Program-made: the position numbers and the translations under genes
Notes under the pieces: generated by a model
Seen by the model: only the letters and a program-made list of their open reading frames with translations
The model's database searches: none
What the model was told of the DNA's origin: nothing
Part shown: piece by piece, positions 8,522 through 18,531 of the stretch
Position numbering within the stretch: the first letter of the stretch is position 1
How the letters are laid out: each line of letters opens with the position of its first letter
Origin: Spirosoma agri
GTDB taxonomy: Bacteria > Bacteroidota > Bacteroidia > Cytophagales > Spirosomataceae
Reading direction: 5' to 3'
Assembly: GCF_010747415.1 (NCBI RefSeq)
Contig: NZ_JAAGNZ010000003.1
Coordinates: forward strand, 124,001 to 188,000
Length of the DNA: 64,000 nucleotides

Positions 8522-10513
8522 ATGCAGTCACTCACATCAATGCGGTTCAATACATTTAACGTAATCCCAACGTCCGGCCTATTGCGGGGTATCCTGACGT
8601 TCGGTCTGGTCGGCCAATCGGTGCTGGGGCTGGCGCAGTACCCCGGTCAGGCGTCCGATAAAATGAAGGTGCCTGTTAGCGTACCCATGAAAGCGAAAAG
8701 CTTCGACCTTCAGGATGTGCGGATCACGCATGGCCTGTTTCGGGATAACGCAGAACGAGAAGGTAAGTGGCTACTGTCGCTACCCGTTGACCGGCTGATG
8801 CATAGCTTTCGGGTCAATGCGGGCATGAATACGCCTAAACCGGGTAGTCCGACCAAAATGCCCAGGCCCTTGGGCGGCTGGGAAGGGCTGGATATGGAAC
8901 TGCGTGGCCACAGCATCGGGCATTTGCTGTCGGGTTTGTCGCTTCAATACGCATCGACCAATAACGAAGCGTTTCGTAAAAAAGGCGATAGTCTGGTAAC
9001 AGCATTGGCCGATGTACAGCGCGTACTGAACCAGGATGGTTACCTGAGCGCGTACCCACAGCAGTACATCGACCGGAATATTGCCGGAACGGCCGTTTGG
9101 GCACCTTGGTACACGCTTCATAAACTCTTCGCCGGTTTAACCGATCAGTTCACGTACGCCTGTAACCAGCAGGCACTTGCTATTGCGACTAAAATGGCTG
9201 CGTGGGCCAGCAAAAAACTGTCGCCCTTAACACCTGAGCAACGCCAGAAAATGCTGCGGAATGAGTTTGGCGGCATGAACGACGCTTTTTTCAACCTGTA
9301 TGCTCTGACGGGAAATCCTGAACACCTCAAACTGGCCCAGTTTTTCTACCACAAAGCGGCTCTGGAACCGCTGGAAAACGGTCAGGATAACCTCAACAAG
9401 GCCCACGCCAATACGTTTATTCCGAAGCTGGTTGGCGAAGCGCGGGATTATGAACTGACCGGCAACGAGAAAGCTAAAACGGCTGCTACGTTCTTCTGGA
9501 ACACGGTCGTGCAGCACCACACCTACGCACACGGGGGGAACAGTGACAAGGAGCATTTTTTCGAACCCGATAAACTCTCTAAACACCTCACCGGTAACAC
9601 CAGCGAAACCTGTAATACCTACAATATGCTCAAGCTGACCCGGCACCTGTTTACCTGGTCGGCCGCCGAGAAATACGCTGATTATTACGAACAGGCGTTG
9701 TACAACCACATTCTGGGCCAGCAGGACCCCGAGTCGGGCATGGTCTGCTATTTTACGCCCATGAAAGCGGGGGCGTACCGGCTCTACAGTACGCCCGATC
9801 AATCGTTCTGGTGCTGCGTCGGTTCGGGGTTCGAAAGCCAGTCTAAATACGGCGAAGCGATTTACTACCACGACGACAAAGGCATCTACGTCAATCTGTT
9901 TATTCCTTCAGAACTGAACTGGCGGGAGAAGGGCGTTACGCTCGTGCAGGAAACGGCCTATCCCGAAGAGGCAACAACTCGCTTGACCATCCAGGCCAAC
10001 GCACCGACACAAATGCCGCTCTACCTGCGGTATCCGGGCTGGGCTACGGCTGGCGCTACGCTGAAAGTGAACGGGAAAGTCGTTGCCGTCAAGCAATTGC
10101 CCGGCAGCTACATCACCGTCAATCGCACCTGGAAAACTGGCGACAAGGTGGAGCTTACCTATCCGATGACGCTCCGGTTAGTTCCCACTAATGACGATCC
10201 GCGCGTGGCGGCCATCGCGTACGGCCCGATCGTGCTGGCTGGCGAAAAGGGCCATGCCAATATGAAGGGAACGGCCCCGTTTCACGACCCCGCCGACCCG
10301 TATCAGTATTATGGCTACGATTACACCATTCCCGACTCAATCGATCACACGATCCACATGGGCGGTAAGCCAGTGACAGATTGGCTGAAACCCGTTGACG
10401 GAAAGCCGTTGACGTTCCAGACCGTAGCCGGAATGGGTAATCAAGCCGTCGAATTGCGACCGTACTATAACCTGCATCGGCAGCGCTACGTCGTGTATTG
10501 GGACCTGGACTAA
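8522..10513 (+). CDS. GH127-type beta-L-arabinofuranosidase (DUF1680 family)
   Basis: Members of GH127 remove beta-linked L-arabinofuranose from plant glycans using a zinc-held cysteine nucleophile. The 663-residue product has an N-terminal hydrophobic leader (about residues 22-40), then the (alpha/alpha)6 domain with GGWEGLDMELRGHSIGHLLSG and APWYTLHKLFAGL, both typical of the family. The zinc/catalytic set is visible: Glu344 (DKEHF), Glu362 and Cys364 (SETCN), and the Cys431-Cys432 pair (FWCCVGSG), with spacing like that of characterised enzymes where the CC pair holds the nucleophile. A beta-sandwich C-terminal half follows. A nearer ATG at 8540 (MRFNTF) would give a shorter leader. The next gene starts 26 bases downstream. 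Function as arabinofuranosidase is inferred; related families GH142/146 have other arabinosidase roles. Confidence 0.88.
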   Translation: MQSLTSMRFNTFNVIPTSGLLRGILTFGLVGQSVLGLAQYPGQASDKMKVPVSVPMKAKSFDLQDVRITHGLFRDNAEREGKWLLSLPVDRLMHSFRVNAGMNTPKPGSPTKMPRPLGGWEGLDMELRGHSIGHLLSGLSLQYASTNNEAFRKKGDSLVTALADVQRVLNQDGYLSAYPQQYIDRNIAGTAVWAPWYTLHKLFAGLTDQFTYACNQQALAIATKMAAWASKKLSPLTPEQRQKMLRNEFGGMNDAFFNLYALTGNPEHLKLAQFFYHKAALEPLENGQDNLNKAHANTFIPKLVGEARDYELTGNEKAKTAATFFWNTVVQHHTYAHGGNSDKEHFFEPDKLSKHLTGNTSETCNTYNMLKLTRHLFTWSAAEKYADYYEQALYNHILGQQDPESGMVCYFTPMKAGAYRLYSTPDQSFWCCVGSGFESQSKYGEAIYYHDDKGIYVNLFIPSELNWREKGVTLVQETAYPEEATTRLTIQANAPTQMPLYLRYPGWATAGATLKVNGKVVAVKQLPGSYITVNRTWKTGDKVELTYPMTLRLVPTNDDPRVAAIAYGPIVLAGEKGHANMKGTAPFHDPADPYQYYGYDYTIPDSIDHTIHMGGKPVTDWLKPVDGKPLTFQTVAGMGNQAVELRPYYNLHRQRYVVYWDLD

Positions 10514-10539
10514 ACGCTCGCTTAGTAGCGATCAAAAAT

Positions 10540-12390
10540 ATGCTTAACCGATCTTTGTTATATTCCTGTCTGATAAGTTTGTGGTTTATCTCGCTGGCCG
10601 GATTTTCCGCCCCCAAACCGACTATTTATCAGGCTGTTTCCCCGAACAAAAATACGCGTATAGAGATTACCGTTAACGAGCAAAAAGCCCTCACGTACCG
10701 AATGTGGCTTGCCAATGAACCGGTACTAAACTGGTCGTCGTTGGGGCTTGACCTGAATGGGGTAGCTGTCGGACAGAATACCGTGGTCAAAAAGCAGCAC
10801 GCCAGCAAGCACACCGAATCGTTGGCGTGGCGGTTGGGCGAAAACGATGTCATTCACAATAATTACAATGAGTTGACGCTCGATTGTGTGTCCGGGTCGG
10901 TGACGTACCAGCTTGTGACTCGGGTATTCGATGGTAGTGTGGCGTTTCGCTATATGTTGCCGAAACAGACCGGCACCAGTGCGGGGTTGATTCGGCAGGA
11001 GCATACGACGTTTGCCCTACCCGGTGCGTTCACGATTTACCAGTACAACGAAGAAACGGTATTCACCCCGACCCCCGTTTCGGACCTGCAAAAAACCTGC
11101 GACTTCCCGGCTACACTTACCAACGGCAAGCTTTTCCTCTCAATTGGCGAAGCCGATAATACCGGTTACACCAAAGCCGTACTGGCCAAAGGTGCGACAC
11201 CGACTGCGCTGGCGGTTGCTTTTCGTAAAGACTCCGTCCGAACGGCGGGTGATTTTCAAACCCCCTGGCGAACCGTTAGCGTGGCAACGTCGGCCATTGG
11301 GCTGCACGCGTTCAGTGACCTGCCGCTGCGATTTTGTCCCCCATCCACCCAGGCTGTTCCCGACTGGATCAAGCCGGGTAAGCTGATTCGCTCGTCGCTG
11401 ACGACGCAGGGCGGGTTGAACTGCATCGACTTTGCGGCCAGTCATAATCTCCAGTATATCCTGTTCGATGCGGGCTGGTACGGGGCGGAGTTCCGGACCA
11501 CCTCCGACCCTATGCAACCCATTCCGGCCATTGATCTGCCGAAAGTGATTGCTTATGGGAAGTCGAAAAACGTGGGCGTCATTCTGTACGTCAACCGGGT
11601 TGCATTACGAACCCGGCTGGATGAGATACTACCGCTCTACAAAAAGTGGGGCGTTGTGGGCCTGAAATTTGGCTTCGTGGACGGGCTGACGCAGGAAGGA
11701 ATTAGCTGGCTACCCGGCGCAATCAAAAAAGCCTACGACTATGGTTTCATCCTGGACATTCACGATAATTATAAACCGACTGGTCTGAGCCGCACGTACC
11801 CCAACCTGCTGACGCAGGAGGGAATCCGGGGCAACGAAAACAACCCCGATGCCTTTCACAATACGGTGCTGCCCTTCACCCGCTTTCTGGCCGGTGCGGC
11901 TGATTATACGTTCTGCTATCCCAACACGAATCGGTACTTTACCGACAACCTCTATAAAAGCAAATTGCAGGTGAGTAAAGGGCAGCAACTGGCGCTGTCG
12001 GTGGTGTATTTCAGCCCCTTGCAGGCTATTTTCTGGTACGGTAACCCAACCGATTACAACGACGAAGGAGAGATCGAATTTTTCAAACGAGTACCAACGG
12101 TCTGGAACGAAAGCCATTATCTGGCGGGTGAAATTGGTCAGTTCATCAGCGTGGCACGTCGGCAGGGAAATGTATGGTACGTTGGTTCAGCAGCGGGCTT
12201 AACGGACTGGGCTGGTAACTTACCACTTTCGTTTCTGGCGCCTGACAAGCGGTATCAGGCAACGATTTACGAAGACGACGGGGCGGGTAGCATTCAGAAG
12301 CGAGTGGCCGATATGGGGGCCGATGCTTCGTTCCCGATCAGCCTGAAAGCCAAAGGCGGGCAAGCCATGATCATCGAAGAGAAGCCGTAA
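10540..12390 (+). CDS. GH97 glycoside hydrolase (SusB-like), first paralogue
   Basis: GH97 enzymes are periplasmic alpha-glucosidases or alpha-galactosidases of Bacteroidota, calcium-dependent, with beta-sandwich, TIM barrel and C-terminal beta domains. I chose the ATG at 10540 because it gives a signal peptide (MLNRSLLYSCLISLWFISLAG) and clears the upstream stop at 10513; an upstream in-frame ATG at 10498 overlaps GH127. The product has 616 residues. Family blocks are YILFDAGWYG, GVILYVN, GLKFGFVDG, SRTYPNLLTQEGIRGNE and a C-terminal IYEDD. Compared with the second GH97 at 20935, an Asp replaces Glu at residue 381 (GFVDG versus GFVEVG) and an Asn replaces Glu at 410 (HDNYKP versus HDEYRP), 29 residues apart in both. 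So its mechanism or substrate may differ from SusB. It follows GH127 by 26 bases. Confidence 0.9.
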   Translation: MLNRSLLYSCLISLWFISLAGFSAPKPTIYQAVSPNKNTRIEITVNEQKALTYRMWLANEPVLNWSSLGLDLNGVAVGQNTVVKKQHASKHTESLAWRLGENDVIHNNYNELTLDCVSGSVTYQLVTRVFDGSVAFRYMLPKQTGTSAGLIRQEHTTFALPGAFTIYQYNEETVFTPTPVSDLQKTCDFPATLTNGKLFLSIGEADNTGYTKAVLAKGATPTALAVAFRKDSVRTAGDFQTPWRTVSVATSAIGLHAFSDLPLRFCPPSTQAVPDWIKPGKLIRSSLTTQGGLNCIDFAASHNLQYILFDAGWYGAEFRTTSDPMQPIPAIDLPKVIAYGKSKNVGVILYVNRVALRTRLDEILPLYKKWGVVGLKFGFVDGLTQEGISWLPGAIKKAYDYGFILDIHDNYKPTGLSRTYPNLLTQEGIRGNENNPDAFHNTVLPFTRFLAGAADYTFCYPNTNRYFTDNLYKSKLQVSKGQQLALSVVYFSPLQAIFWYGNPTDYNDEGEIEFFKRVPTVWNESHYLAGEIGQFISVARRQGNVWYVGSAAGLTDWAGNLPLSFLAPDKRYQATIYEDDGAGSIQKRVADMGADASFPISLKAKGGQAMIIEEKP

Positions 12391-12401
12391 GACTATTGAC
12401 A

Positions 12402-13811
12402 ATGAATCATATAAAATTAGGATTAGGTCTTTTATTGTGGGTGCTATCGGTCAGACTCTACGCCCAGGAACTGGTGATTTATCCCGTACCGACGGGTATA
12501 TTGTATAGTCAGCACAACGACGACTACACGGTGAGGGTACGCAAGCCGGGCGGACCGTGGCAGGACCTGTTTGAATACAACGTACAGGTCGATCTGGACA
12601 AAGTACGGGATGCCTCGATGGTGTTCTTCGACTTTTCGGGTACGGTAGAGGTAGCTGTGCGCAAAAACAATGGCTCCGTTCAGAACGCCCGAATCCGCCC
12701 GTTATCGTACCAGATCCAATCGAAACAGGAGGGCAACACGCTATATTTCACCCTCACGCAGCCCCGCAAGCTGTCGATTGAATTTAACGGCGATAAGCTT
12801 CAGAATTTGCACCTGTTCGCCAACCCGCTCGAAACCAGCAAACCCGACCCGAAAGACCCCAACGTGATGTACTTTGGTCCGGGGATTCACTCGCCGGATG
12901 ACAAGCCCGGTGACGTGTTTAAAATTCCCAGCAACAAAACAGTGTACATCGACGGGGGGGCGGTTATCCGGGGTAAACTCGTTTGCGACAATGTCAAAAA
13001 CGTGCGGATTATCGGTCGGGGCATTATCGATCAGCCGCAACGGGGCATTGAAATAACCCATTCTGAAAACGTACTGGTCGACGGGATCATCGTCAAAAAT
13101 CCGCAGCATTACACCGTATACGGCGGGCAGTCGAAGGGCATTACGATCCGCAATCTGAAATCGTTTAGCTGCAAAGGCTGGAGCGATGGCATCGACCTGA
13201 TGAGTTGTTCGGACGTGCTGGTCGACGATGTGTTTATGCGCAATTCCGATGACTGCATTGCTCTCTACGGACATCGCTGGGATTATTACGGTGGGTCGCG
13301 TAACGTAGTGGTCAAAAATTCGACGCTCTGGGCCGACGTAGCGCACCCAACGAATATTGGCCTGCACGGAGACACCCGGTCCGTGGGCGATACGCTGGAA
13401 AATATTACGTTCAGCAACATAGATATTCTGGAACATGATGAGGACGACCCCGATTATCAGGGTTGTCTGGCCATTAGCTGCGGAGACCTGAATCTGATTC
13501 GTAACGTAACCTACGAGAACATTCGGATTGAGGATTTTGAGGAGGGCAAGCTGCTGAGCTTCCGCGTAATCTATAACAAAAAGTACAACACGGGCCCCGG
13601 GCGAACGGTCGAAAACATTACACTCCGAAATATAACGTATTCGGGATCAATGGCTAATTCGTCGATCATCGAAGGGCTTAGCGATCAGGGCATGGTTCGC
13701 GGAGTAACATTCGACAACGTTCGGATCAACGGCAAACTTCTTCGGACCAACCAATCCGACGACATCCGCGTCGGTGCATTTACGCAGAATATTCAGTTTA
13801 AGGTAAACTGA
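12402..13811 (+). CDS. Right-handed beta-helix glycoside hydrolase, GH28-like (polygalacturonase type)
   Basis: The 469-residue product has a signal peptide (MNHIKLGLGLLLWVLSVRLYAQ), an N-terminal beta-sandwich to about residue 150, then a parallel beta-helix from about 165 to the end. The helix shows repeated strand-turn units such as NVKNVRIIGRGIID, SENVLVDGIIVKNP and GITIRNLKSFSC. The acidic pair regions SDGIDLMSC and NSDDCIALYGHRWD sit where GH28 enzymes carry their catalytic Asp residues, but the usual GHG and RIK signatures are not evident. Hydrolysis of a galacturonan- or dextran-like backbone is a guess; GH49-like or other beta-helix families are alternatives. ATG at 12402 is preferred to the TTG at 12396 because both keep the same leader. 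It is 11 bases after GH97, clearly one operon. Confidence 0.75.
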   Translation: MNHIKLGLGLLLWVLSVRLYAQELVIYPVPTGILYSQHNDDYTVRVRKPGGPWQDLFEYNVQVDLDKVRDASMVFFDFSGTVEVAVRKNNGSVQNARIRPLSYQIQSKQEGNTLYFTLTQPRKLSIEFNGDKLQNLHLFANPLETSKPDPKDPNVMYFGPGIHSPDDKPGDVFKIPSNKTVYIDGGAVIRGKLVCDNVKNVRIIGRGIIDQPQRGIEITHSENVLVDGIIVKNPQHYTVYGGQSKGITIRNLKSFSCKGWSDGIDLMSCSDVLVDDVFMRNSDDCIALYGHRWDYYGGSRNVVVKNSTLWADVAHPTNIGLHGDTRSVGDTLENITFSNIDILEHDEDDPDYQGCLAISCGDLNLIRNVTYENIRIEDFEEGKLLSFRVIYNKKYNTGPGRTVENITLRNITYSGSMANSSIIEGLSDQGMVRGVTFDNVRINGKLLRTNQSDDIRVGAFTQNIQFKVN

Positions 13812-13914
13812 TTTCAGCTCATCATACATTTCTGATAAATGGCAGGGTATGAGCAACTAGCCACGGTCTATTTACGGGTAGACGGTGAACCAGATTCATC
13901 GGGAAAATTTTCGT

Positions 13915-15552
13915 ATGCATAGCCGTGCGCTCAGAATAAGTTGGTTACTAGGGATACTTTGCATGGCGTGGCCTGCCCACGCCCAAGTCTGGCAGTGGGC
14001 AACGCCGGTTCCGACCGTTGTGTCGCCCGAAACCGGCGACCATCCGCAGGCCTTTATGTGGATTCCTGACCAGTGCCGCTACGTGCGGGGCGTAGTAGTG
14101 GGTCAGCACAATATGCTCGAAGAGGGCATCTTCGAACACCCCGACTTCCGCAAAACTATGAGTCAGTTGGGGTTTGCCATCGTATGGGTCACACCCATGT
14201 TCAATCAGACGTTCGACTGGAACCCGACTGCGACCGCCAAAGGCGCGGGGGTGGAGTTTCAGGACATGATGAAACGGCTGGCCGACGTATCGGGTTATTC
14301 GGAACTGGCCATTGCGCCCGTTGTTCCGTTGGGTCATTCGGCGCTGGCGAGTTATCCGTGGAATTTTGCCGCCTGGAACCCCGGTCGTACCCTGGCCATT
14401 GTATCAGTACACGGCGATGCCCCGCAAACGAACCTCACCGGCAGCGGTCGCCCGAATCCCGACTGGACCGGACGAACCATCGACGGTGTACCGGGCCTAA
14501 TGGTGATGGGTGAATACGAATGGTGGGAAGACCGGCTGAAACCCGCCTTTGATTACGTGGCTAACCATCCCAAAACACCGTTCAGTCTACTAGCGGATGC
14601 TGGTCGGGGTCATTTCGATTATTCCGACGCGATGGTTCGCTACCTGGCGTTATACATTCAAAAAGCCGCTCAGTACCGCCTGCCTAAACAAACGAATCAG
14701 GCCGATACGGTGATCCTGACGCCCATCGATCCGCAAAAGGGCTGGCTAATGGACCGCTGGCGCAAGGATAGTCTGCCCACGGCGGCACCGGCTCCGTACC
14801 AAAGCTACAAAGGCGATAAGCGGGTAGCCAGCTGGTGTTTCGATGGGGAAATGGCCCGGGCGACTGAAGCTATTTACCGACAGGCGCGGGCCAAAAAGCC
14901 GCAGTACCTGGGTTTCCGGCAGAACGGGCAGTTCCTCAAACCAACGAAAGGGCACGCCAACTACCAACTGCCGTTTTTGCCCGACGCTGATGGGATTACG
15001 TTTCATCTGAGTAGTGTCTTTACCGATACCTCCCGCGTTCGGGCTAGGGCCGCACACGCCCGCACGCCCATCCGCATCGACCGCATCTGTGGCCCCGTCC
15101 GCAAACTCAACGATACGACCTTTCAGCTGAGCTTTTACCGCATGGGGTTCAACAACCCCAAACGCTCGAACGACATCTGGCTGCTAGCGTCCAATGACGG
15201 TGATGCCAATTACAAGAGCATTGTGCAACAAGCCGATCTGCGGTTTCCGATAACGAACAAAGACGGGAAGCCACAGACCATTACGTTTCCGGCTATACCC
15301 GACCAGCAACCAGCCACGAAGTCGCTGCGGCTTGGGGCGGTGTCAAGCGCGGGCTTGCCGGTTCACTATTACGTCAAGGCGGGGCCGGCCATCGTGGAAG
15401 GCAACCGGCTGGTGCTTACGCCCATTCCTCCGCGCAGCCGCCAACCCGTGGCGGTCACGGTGGTAGCCTGGCAGTATGGTACCAGCGTGGGCGACAAAGT
15501 CCAATCGGCCACGCCCGTCGAGCAAACCTTTCTGATTCAATCGCGCAAATGA
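13915..15552 (+). CDS. Secreted alpha/beta-hydrolase-like protein of unassigned family
   Basis: I do not recognise a named family. The start at 13915 gives a signal peptide (MHSRALRISWLLGILCMAWPAHAQ); a GTG at 13885 would add ten residues with no gain. The first half has alpha/beta-hydrolase features: strand VRGVVVGQHN near the N-terminus, the nucleophile elbow VPLGHSALASYPWNFA with candidate Ser in GHS, and a late GRGHFDYSD with candidate catalytic His, giving a plausible Ser-Asp-His set. The second half (from about residue 280) is beta-rich, with a segment QTITFPAIPDQQPATKSLRL and a following stretch resembling the Big/cadherin-like modules of other exported proteins here. It overlaps the GH43 gene by four bases (ATGA), so translation is probably coupled. 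A carbohydrate esterase role in the PUL is an inference. Confidence 0.72.
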   Translation: MHSRALRISWLLGILCMAWPAHAQVWQWATPVPTVVSPETGDHPQAFMWIPDQCRYVRGVVVGQHNMLEEGIFEHPDFRKTMSQLGFAIVWVTPMFNQTFDWNPTATAKGAGVEFQDMMKRLADVSGYSELAIAPVVPLGHSALASYPWNFAAWNPGRTLAIVSVHGDAPQTNLTGSGRPNPDWTGRTIDGVPGLMVMGEYEWWEDRLKPAFDYVANHPKTPFSLLADAGRGHFDYSDAMVRYLALYIQKAAQYRLPKQTNQADTVILTPIDPQKGWLMDRWRKDSLPTAAPAPYQSYKGDKRVASWCFDGEMARATEAIYRQARAKKPQYLGFRQNGQFLKPTKGHANYQLPFLPDADGITFHLSSVFTDTSRVRARAAHARTPIRIDRICGPVRKLNDTTFQLSFYRMGFNNPKRSNDIWLLASNDGDANYKSIVQQADLRFPITNKDGKPQTITFPAIPDQQPATKSLRLGAVSSAGLPVHYYVKAGPAIVEGNRLVLTPIPPRSRQPVAVTVVAWQYGTSVGDKVQSATPVEQTFLIQSRK

Positions 15553-17306
15553 GCAAACAGATAGTCAATCCGTTAACGTCTTTCTTGCCGGCCTTACTTT
15601 TTACAGCTGGCGTTATTTGTTCAGTCAATCCCTGTGCTGCTCAGACATTACCCACAGGCAACGTAACGACGGTCTGTAATCCGATGAATCTGGATTACCG
15701 CTTCACGCTCGACGGTCCATCCCGGCGGGAAGCTGCCGACCCCACCGCCATCACGTTCAAAAGCGAGTATTACCTGTTTGCTTCCCGGTCGGGGGGCTAT
15801 TGGCACTCGACGGACCTCAACCATTGGGAGTTGATCAAAACTGATGACCTGCCGCTGGAAGATTACGCGCCAACGGCGGTCACCGTCGGCGACACGGTTT
15901 ACTTCATGGCCTCTACCACGAAGCCGGGCGGAAAAATTTATAAAAGTGCCGACCCTAAAAGCGGCAAATGGACCGTAGCCAATTCGGATTTTCCGTTTGC
16001 CCTGACCGACCCGGACTTGTTTCTGGACGATGATGGCCGGTTGTATCTCTATTACGGCTGTTCCAATGTGCAGCCGATCTACGTAGTCGAGCTGGATCGG
16101 AAAACGCTCATGCCGATGGGTAAATCGACGGGCTTGTTTGCAGGGAATCCGAAAACGTACGGCTGGGAACGCTTCGGCGACTACAACGAACGCCCCGAAA
16201 AGCCCTGGCTGGAAGGGGCCTGGATGACCAAATACAAGGGTACGTATTACCTGCAATACGCCAGCCCCGGAACGGAGTTTAAGAGTTATTCAGATGGGCT
16301 GTATACATCGAACAAACCGACGGGGCCGTTCAAACTCGCGGCCAATAACCCCTTCTCGGCCCGGCCCGAAGGCTTCATCGCGGGCGCGGGTCACAGCAGC
16401 ACGTTTCAGGATCGATACGGCAATTTCTGGCGGATCTCGACTATGTCCATCTCGGTAAAACACCGCTGGGAACGGCGATTGGGGCTTTTTCCCGCTTTTT
16501 TCGGCTCGGCTGGCAGCTCGTATACCAATACCCAGTTCGGTGATTTCCCGTTTATTATTCCTAAAAAGCAAATCACCTCCCCCAGCGAACTCTTCCCCGG
16601 CTGGATGCTGCTGTCGTACGATAAACCCGTGCAGGTGTCTTCGGCGCTGCCCAACCACCCCGCCCGGCAGGGAGTCGACGAAGATATTCGGACGTACTGG
16701 AGTGCGGCTACCGGCGGACCGAATGAGTGGATGCAGATCGACTTGCAGCAGCCGTGTCAGATCAATGCCGTGCAGCTCAATTTTGCCGAAGAAGGGGCCA
16801 CCTTGCTGGGGCGGACTGCCGACATTGCTTACCGCTACAAGCTTGCCTATTCGGATGATAACCGTACCTGGAAAGTGCTGGCTGATAAATCAACCAATCA
16901 GCAGGACGCCCCCCATGACTACCTGACGTTTGCCAAGCCGGTTCAAGCTCGTTACCTGCGCGTGACGAATGGGCATACACCGAGTGGTCAGTTTGCCCTT
17001 TCCGACTTCCGGGTATTTGGTAAAAGTTCGGAGAAACTACCCGCGCCGGTGAGCGAGCTGTCGGTAATACGCGACAAAACGGATCCCTGCATCGTTACGT
17101 TGAATTGGCCCGAAAGCATGGGAAGCACTGGCTACAACGTTCGGTACGGTACGGCCCCCCATCAATTGCAGCATACTTACCAGGTTTTCGGGAAGAACAC
17201 GCTGGTGATTCGTAGCCTAAACAAGGATGAAAGCTACTATTTCACCATCGACAGTTTCAATGGTCGGGGCGTAACACCGGGCCCCAAACCACAACCCATT
17301 CCCTGA
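15549..17306 (+). CDS. GH43-type glycosidase with F5/8 (CBM32-like) and fibronectin III domains
   Basis: The 585-residue product begins with a signal peptide ending around CAAQ, then a five-bladed beta-propeller of the GH43 type (about 40-350). The three expected acids are visible: Asp in DPTAITFKSEYYLFA (base), Asp in LTDPDLFLDDDGRLYLYYG (pKa modulator) and Glu in WLEGAWMTKYKGTYYLQYA (acid). A discoidin/F5-8 type C domain (about 370-490; YWSAATGGPNEWMQIDLQ, VQARYLRVTNG) should bind glycan, and a fibronectin III domain closes the protein. GH43 enzymes mostly act on arabinans, xylans or galactans, so arabinose or galactose release from pectic side chains fits the locus. The start overlaps the preceding stop as ATGA. 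The next GH43 gene lies 31 bases downstream. Confidence 0.87.
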   Translation: MSKQIVNPLTSFLPALLFTAGVICSVNPCAAQTLPTGNVTTVCNPMNLDYRFTLDGPSRREAADPTAITFKSEYYLFASRSGGYWHSTDLNHWELIKTDDLPLEDYAPTAVTVGDTVYFMASTTKPGGKIYKSADPKSGKWTVANSDFPFALTDPDLFLDDDGRLYLYYGCSNVQPIYVVELDRKTLMPMGKSTGLFAGNPKTYGWERFGDYNERPEKPWLEGAWMTKYKGTYYLQYASPGTEFKSYSDGLYTSNKPTGPFKLAANNPFSARPEGFIAGAGHSSTFQDRYGNFWRISTMSISVKHRWERRLGLFPAFFGSAGSSYTNTQFGDFPFIIPKKQITSPSELFPGWMLLSYDKPVQVSSALPNHPARQGVDEDIRTYWSAATGGPNEWMQIDLQQPCQINAVQLNFAEEGATLLGRTADIAYRYKLAYSDDNRTWKVLADKSTNQQDAPHDYLTFAKPVQARYLRVTNGHTPSGQFALSDFRVFGKSSEKLPAPVSELSVIRDKTDPCIVTLNWPESMGSTGYNVRYGTAPHQLQHTYQVFGKNTLVIRSLNKDESYYFTIDSFNGRGVTPGPKPQPIP

Positions 17307-17337
17307 TAATCAGATAAGTCAATCACCCATTTACGTT

Positions 17338-18486
17338 ATGTTTTCTCTGCATCGCCCCGGCCACCTGTTGCTGTATCTGACCATCGGGCTAGCCACGTTC
17401 CTCTCGTCGGGTTGGATACGTCTCCCGGCCGTCGAAACCAACTCCGCATCCAGCCATCCGATCACAACCGGCGGGCATAAGAAACGCAAACCAGTCAACG
17501 CCGTTCCGTCGGAGAAAGACGTGGCCGCTTATCTGCTAGTGTATTTCAAGGACGAAGATCACAGCCTGCACATGGCGCTGAGTAACGACGGCTATTCGTT
17601 TACCGACATTAACCAGGGGAAGCCGGTGCTGGCGGGCGACACGCTGGCCGAGCAGAAAGGTATTCGCGATCCGCACATTATGCGGGGTAACGACGGGTTT
17701 TTCTACATGGCCATGACCGACCTACACATTTACGCCAAAGAAGCCGGGTTTCGGTCGACGCAATGGGAGCGGGATGGCAAGGAATACGGCTGGGGCAACA
17801 ACCGGGGTATCGTGTTGATGAAATCGAAAGACCTTGTCAACTGGTCGCACACGGTTCTGCGCGTGGATAAAGCCTTTCCAGAGTGGGACAAAATTGGCTG
17901 TGCCTGGGCACCCGAACTGATCTACGACCCGACCAACGGGAAAATGATGATGTATTTTACCCTCCGTTTTGGTAATGGCCTGAGTCAGTTGTATTACGCG
18001 TACCTCAATTCGGCGTTTACGGCGCTGGCCACGGAGCCAAAGCTATTGTTTCAGTACCCGAAGTATAACAAATCGTACATCGACGGCGACATTACGAAAG
18101 TGGGCGACAAATACCACCTGTTCTATGTTTCCCACGACGGCAAAGCGGGTATCAAACAGGCCGTTTCCGACAAACTGACCACTGGGTACGTCTACGACGA
18201 GAAGTTTTACGATCCGGAGCCGAAAGCCTGCGAAGCGCCCAACGTCTGGAAGCGCATCGGTCAGAAAAAATGGGTGCTAATGTACGATTGTTACGGCATC
18301 AGTCCGCACAATTTCGGCTTCAGCGAAACCACCGACTTTGTCCACTTTACCAACCTGGGCCACTTTAACGAAGGCGTGATGAAAACGACCAATTTTACCT
18401 CGCCCAAACACGGAGTCGTTATTCACCTGACCCGGAAAGAAGCCCAGTCACTGGCCGAACGGTACAGCCTGACCATGAATTTTTAG
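17338..18486 (+). CDS. GH43-type arabinosidase-like enzyme
   Basis: This single-domain GH43 propeller has 382 residues. The N-terminus is a membrane-type leader (LLLYLTIGLATFLSSGW), so it is exported. Catalytic positions of the family are seen: Asp in GIRDPHIMRG (base), Asp in SYIDGDITKVGDKYHLFY (pKa modulator) and Glu in KACEAPNVWKRIG (acid); WAPELIYDPTNGKMMMYFT is also typical. It resembles proteins usually labelled arabinosidase, but specificity is not readable. It follows the F5/8-bearing GH43 by 31 bases and is the last gene before a possible new promoter at 18532. Confidence 0.86.
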   Translation: MFSLHRPGHLLLYLTIGLATFLSSGWIRLPAVETNSASSHPITTGGHKKRKPVNAVPSEKDVAAYLLVYFKDEDHSLHMALSNDGYSFTDINQGKPVLAGDTLAEQKGIRDPHIMRGNDGFFYMAMTDLHIYAKEAGFRSTQWERDGKEYGWGNNRGIVLMKSKDLVNWSHTVLRVDKAFPEWDKIGCAWAPELIYDPTNGKMMMYFTLRFGNGLSQLYYAYLNSAFTALATEPKLLFQYPKYNKSYIDGDITKVGDKYHLFYVSHDGKAGIKQAVSDKLTTGYVYDEKFYDPEPKACEAPNVWKRIGQKKWVLMYDCYGISPHNFGFSETTDFVHFTNLGHFNEGVMKTTNFTSPKHGVVIHLTRKEAQSLAERYSLTMNF

Positions 18487-18531
18487 GCACGGCCCGCGTT
18501 GACAATACCTGTCAGGTCGATGCACAAACCC

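Noticed and set aside
18499..18504. TTGACA as a -35/-33 element for the lyase gene
   Set aside because: Thirty bases from the TAACTTTG box, outside the usual spacing.
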